A stretch of 64,000 nucleotides of DNA from Ditylenchus dipsaci (lineage: Eukaryota; Nematoda; Chromadorea; Rhabditida; Anguinidae), in the NCBI GenBank assembly GCA_004194705.1, contig SADC01001283.1:1-64000 (forward strand). The letters run 5' to 3'. The notes beneath the pieces were generated by a model, which saw only the letters and a program-made list of their open reading frames with translations, made no database searches and was not told the DNA's origin. A program made the position numbers and the translations under genes. Within the stretch, counting starts at the first letter, position 1, and each line of letters begins with the position of its first letter. This document shows positions 62,451 through 64,000 of the stretch, in pieces.

Positions 62451-63174
62451 TTTTGATTTACGAGCCTATAACTTTGCGAATTTTAACGATTTTCAAAAAC
62501 TGTTTTTTGTTCAGGGTGTAGCAGAACTAGTAAGATCGCTAGGAAAAATATAAACAGGTAAAATCTTTTCAAAATAGACAATGTTATATTAATTTTTGTA
62601 GAGGATGATCGACCCAGAAAAAATCGTTTCATTTGATTAATAACTTTTCATTGACTTTGTTTACCTCAAAAAATGATGTTGGGTATTTGCTAGCGGTTGG
62701 GTATTTGCTAGTAGGGTCAAAAATCTCAAGCCTTTTTGTGAAAAGGCTTCAATTTTTTTTAAACAAAAGGCAGTTAAAAAAATTTGAACTCCCACTAAAC
62801 TTAAATTGGTCTTTGGACCATTTGAAAAGCCGTAGAGCGGAAAATTGAAAAATCTGGCAGGAGAAGAGTGCACCAAATCACTTTGCGACAATTCAATTTG
62901 AGCCAAAATTATTCGCTATATTCGGCAAATATTTGCTGAATATAGCGAAAAGTTTTGGGCTGTACCCGAAATTTAAGCGGCGTTTTGCTAAGAAAAAAAT
63001 TTAAGCGCCAATTTGCTAAATGGTCGTTGTGCTAAGAATTTTTTTTCTAAGTAGTTGTTTTGATAAAGATCTTGTTTGTTAAGCTACATCTTCTTCAGTT
63101 CGGTTTAATTTCTGGGTACAGACCTGAAAACCCAAACGATTCAATCCAACATCGTGTTCTAAAGGCAGTGTAAT

Positions 63175-63280
63175 TTGAATGGGGGTCCTCTACTCTGGAC
63201 TCATCGCACCCAGAGGGATTCGAACCAGTAACTTTGGTGATGAGTATATGGACCTCTACGCCACGTAAATACTCTAAATT
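63175..63280 (-). repeat. tRNA-derived SINE-like fragment
   Basis: The minus strand shows an A-box-like tggcgtagaggt and a B-box ggttcgaatcc at tRNA-like spacing, but the stems do not pair well enough for a functional tRNA. Similar B-boxes: minus strand near 53295-53320 (ggttcgaataccactgggtc) and plus strand 37391-37455 (ggctcagtggta ... ggttcgatta). Confidence 0.5.
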
Positions 63281-63299
63281 ATGATAAAAAAATAAGGTA

Positions 63300-63700
63300 T
63301 GCACCTAGGTGGATTCGAAACAGCATCCTCGGCGGTGGCTATCCAAGTGATCGTCCACTTGGACCGAAAAATTTTTTATGTTTTCGGGTTCCAAATCAAT
63401 TTTACTGAACTGATTCGAGCACGCTGAAGATGGTTTAACAGTGGTTAAATCACGTTTTATCGAGAAATTTCTCAGTTATCGTTAATACTTGATTTTGATA
63501 AATCAGGAGTTCACAATAATTCAGAAATTTCTCGATAAAACGTGATTTTACCACTGTTAAACCATCTTCAGCGTGCTCGAATCAGTTCAGTAAATTATCT
63601 TGGAGTCCAAAAACGTGAAAAAAATTTTGATCCAAGTGGACGACCACTTAGATAGCCACCACCACGGTTGCTGGTTTGAATCCACCTGGGTGCAAATTTT
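63300..63700. mobile_element. 400-bp palindrome with B-box-like tips
   Basis: Arms from gcacctaggtggattcgaaa to the inverse ggtttgaatccacctgggtgc. Inside are the ccaagtgg...tcgtccacttgg word and gctgaagatggtttaacagt, shared with 10230-10560 and 42955-43110. Confidence 0.75.
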
Positions 63701-64000
63701 ATTTTTACCGTAATTTCAGATGTAAAAGGGCACTTATTGGGTTGGGGGGGGGGGCGGGTTTTTTCACTTATATAAAAATAGTGTTTAAATGACTCCTAAG
63801 TAATTTTTATATGCTTAAAACGATAAAAAAGTTATTTTCTGACATTTTTCCACACAAAAATAGATTTTTAGAAAAAAAATTTTGACTGAAATTCGATTTT
63901 TTGCCTTGGTCCCCAAGGCAATCCAACCTGAAAGGGTACCTGGATACCACAAAAAGATGGAATTTGAACATAGTTTTGTTGACTGGGGCCTACCGCATAA

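Overview
This is nuclear DNA from an animal, most likely an invertebrate. Genes are split into many short GT-AG exons, introns and gaps are packed with palindromic DNA elements, and the recognised genes are animal ones: IBTK, SPEF1, ANKFN1 and COG2. SPEF1 implies motile cilia or flagella, which argues against most nematodes. The species cannot be named from sequence alone.

Layout. 1-11.7 kb (+): the 3' two thirds of an IBTK homologue (RCC1, BTB, BTB, conserved C-terminus), cut by the window edge. 12.6-12.9 kb (-): a small lysine-rich two-exon gene. 16.1-18.3 kb (+): a complete SPEF1 homologue in eight exons. 19.9-20.2 kb (-): an orphan Cys-rich exon. 24.5-33.8 kb (-): an apparently complete 24-exon ANKFN1 / wide-awake homologue (ankyrin, FN3, C-terminal Ras-association-like domain). 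33.8-47.3 kb: repeats, including a Merlin DNA transposon with an intact 8-bp target duplication, and a decayed MULE transposase next to and inside a foldback element. 47.3-51.9 kb (-): an M1 aminopeptidase-like gene that keeps the GMEN motif but has lost HEXXH and its 3' end. 53.8-58.7 kb (+): a complete COG2 gene. 58.7-64 kb: repeats plus one small membrane ORF. The genes are functionally unrelated: protein degradation/signalling adaptor, axoneme, neuronal ankyrin protein and Golgi tether.

Two features stand out. First, the repeats: many foldback elements have arms built from a short word repeated in tandem. The word is uniform within a copy but differs between copies, even between copies sharing the same terminal inverted repeat. 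Second, conserved exons of several otherwise well-preserved genes carry 1-2 nt frame breaks, often in homopolymers or microsatellites. This looks more like long-read consensus error than gene death, although the M1 gene and the transposases do look decayed.

Exon boundaries were placed by eye from splice consensus, reading-frame phase and remembered family motifs. No alignment or search was run.
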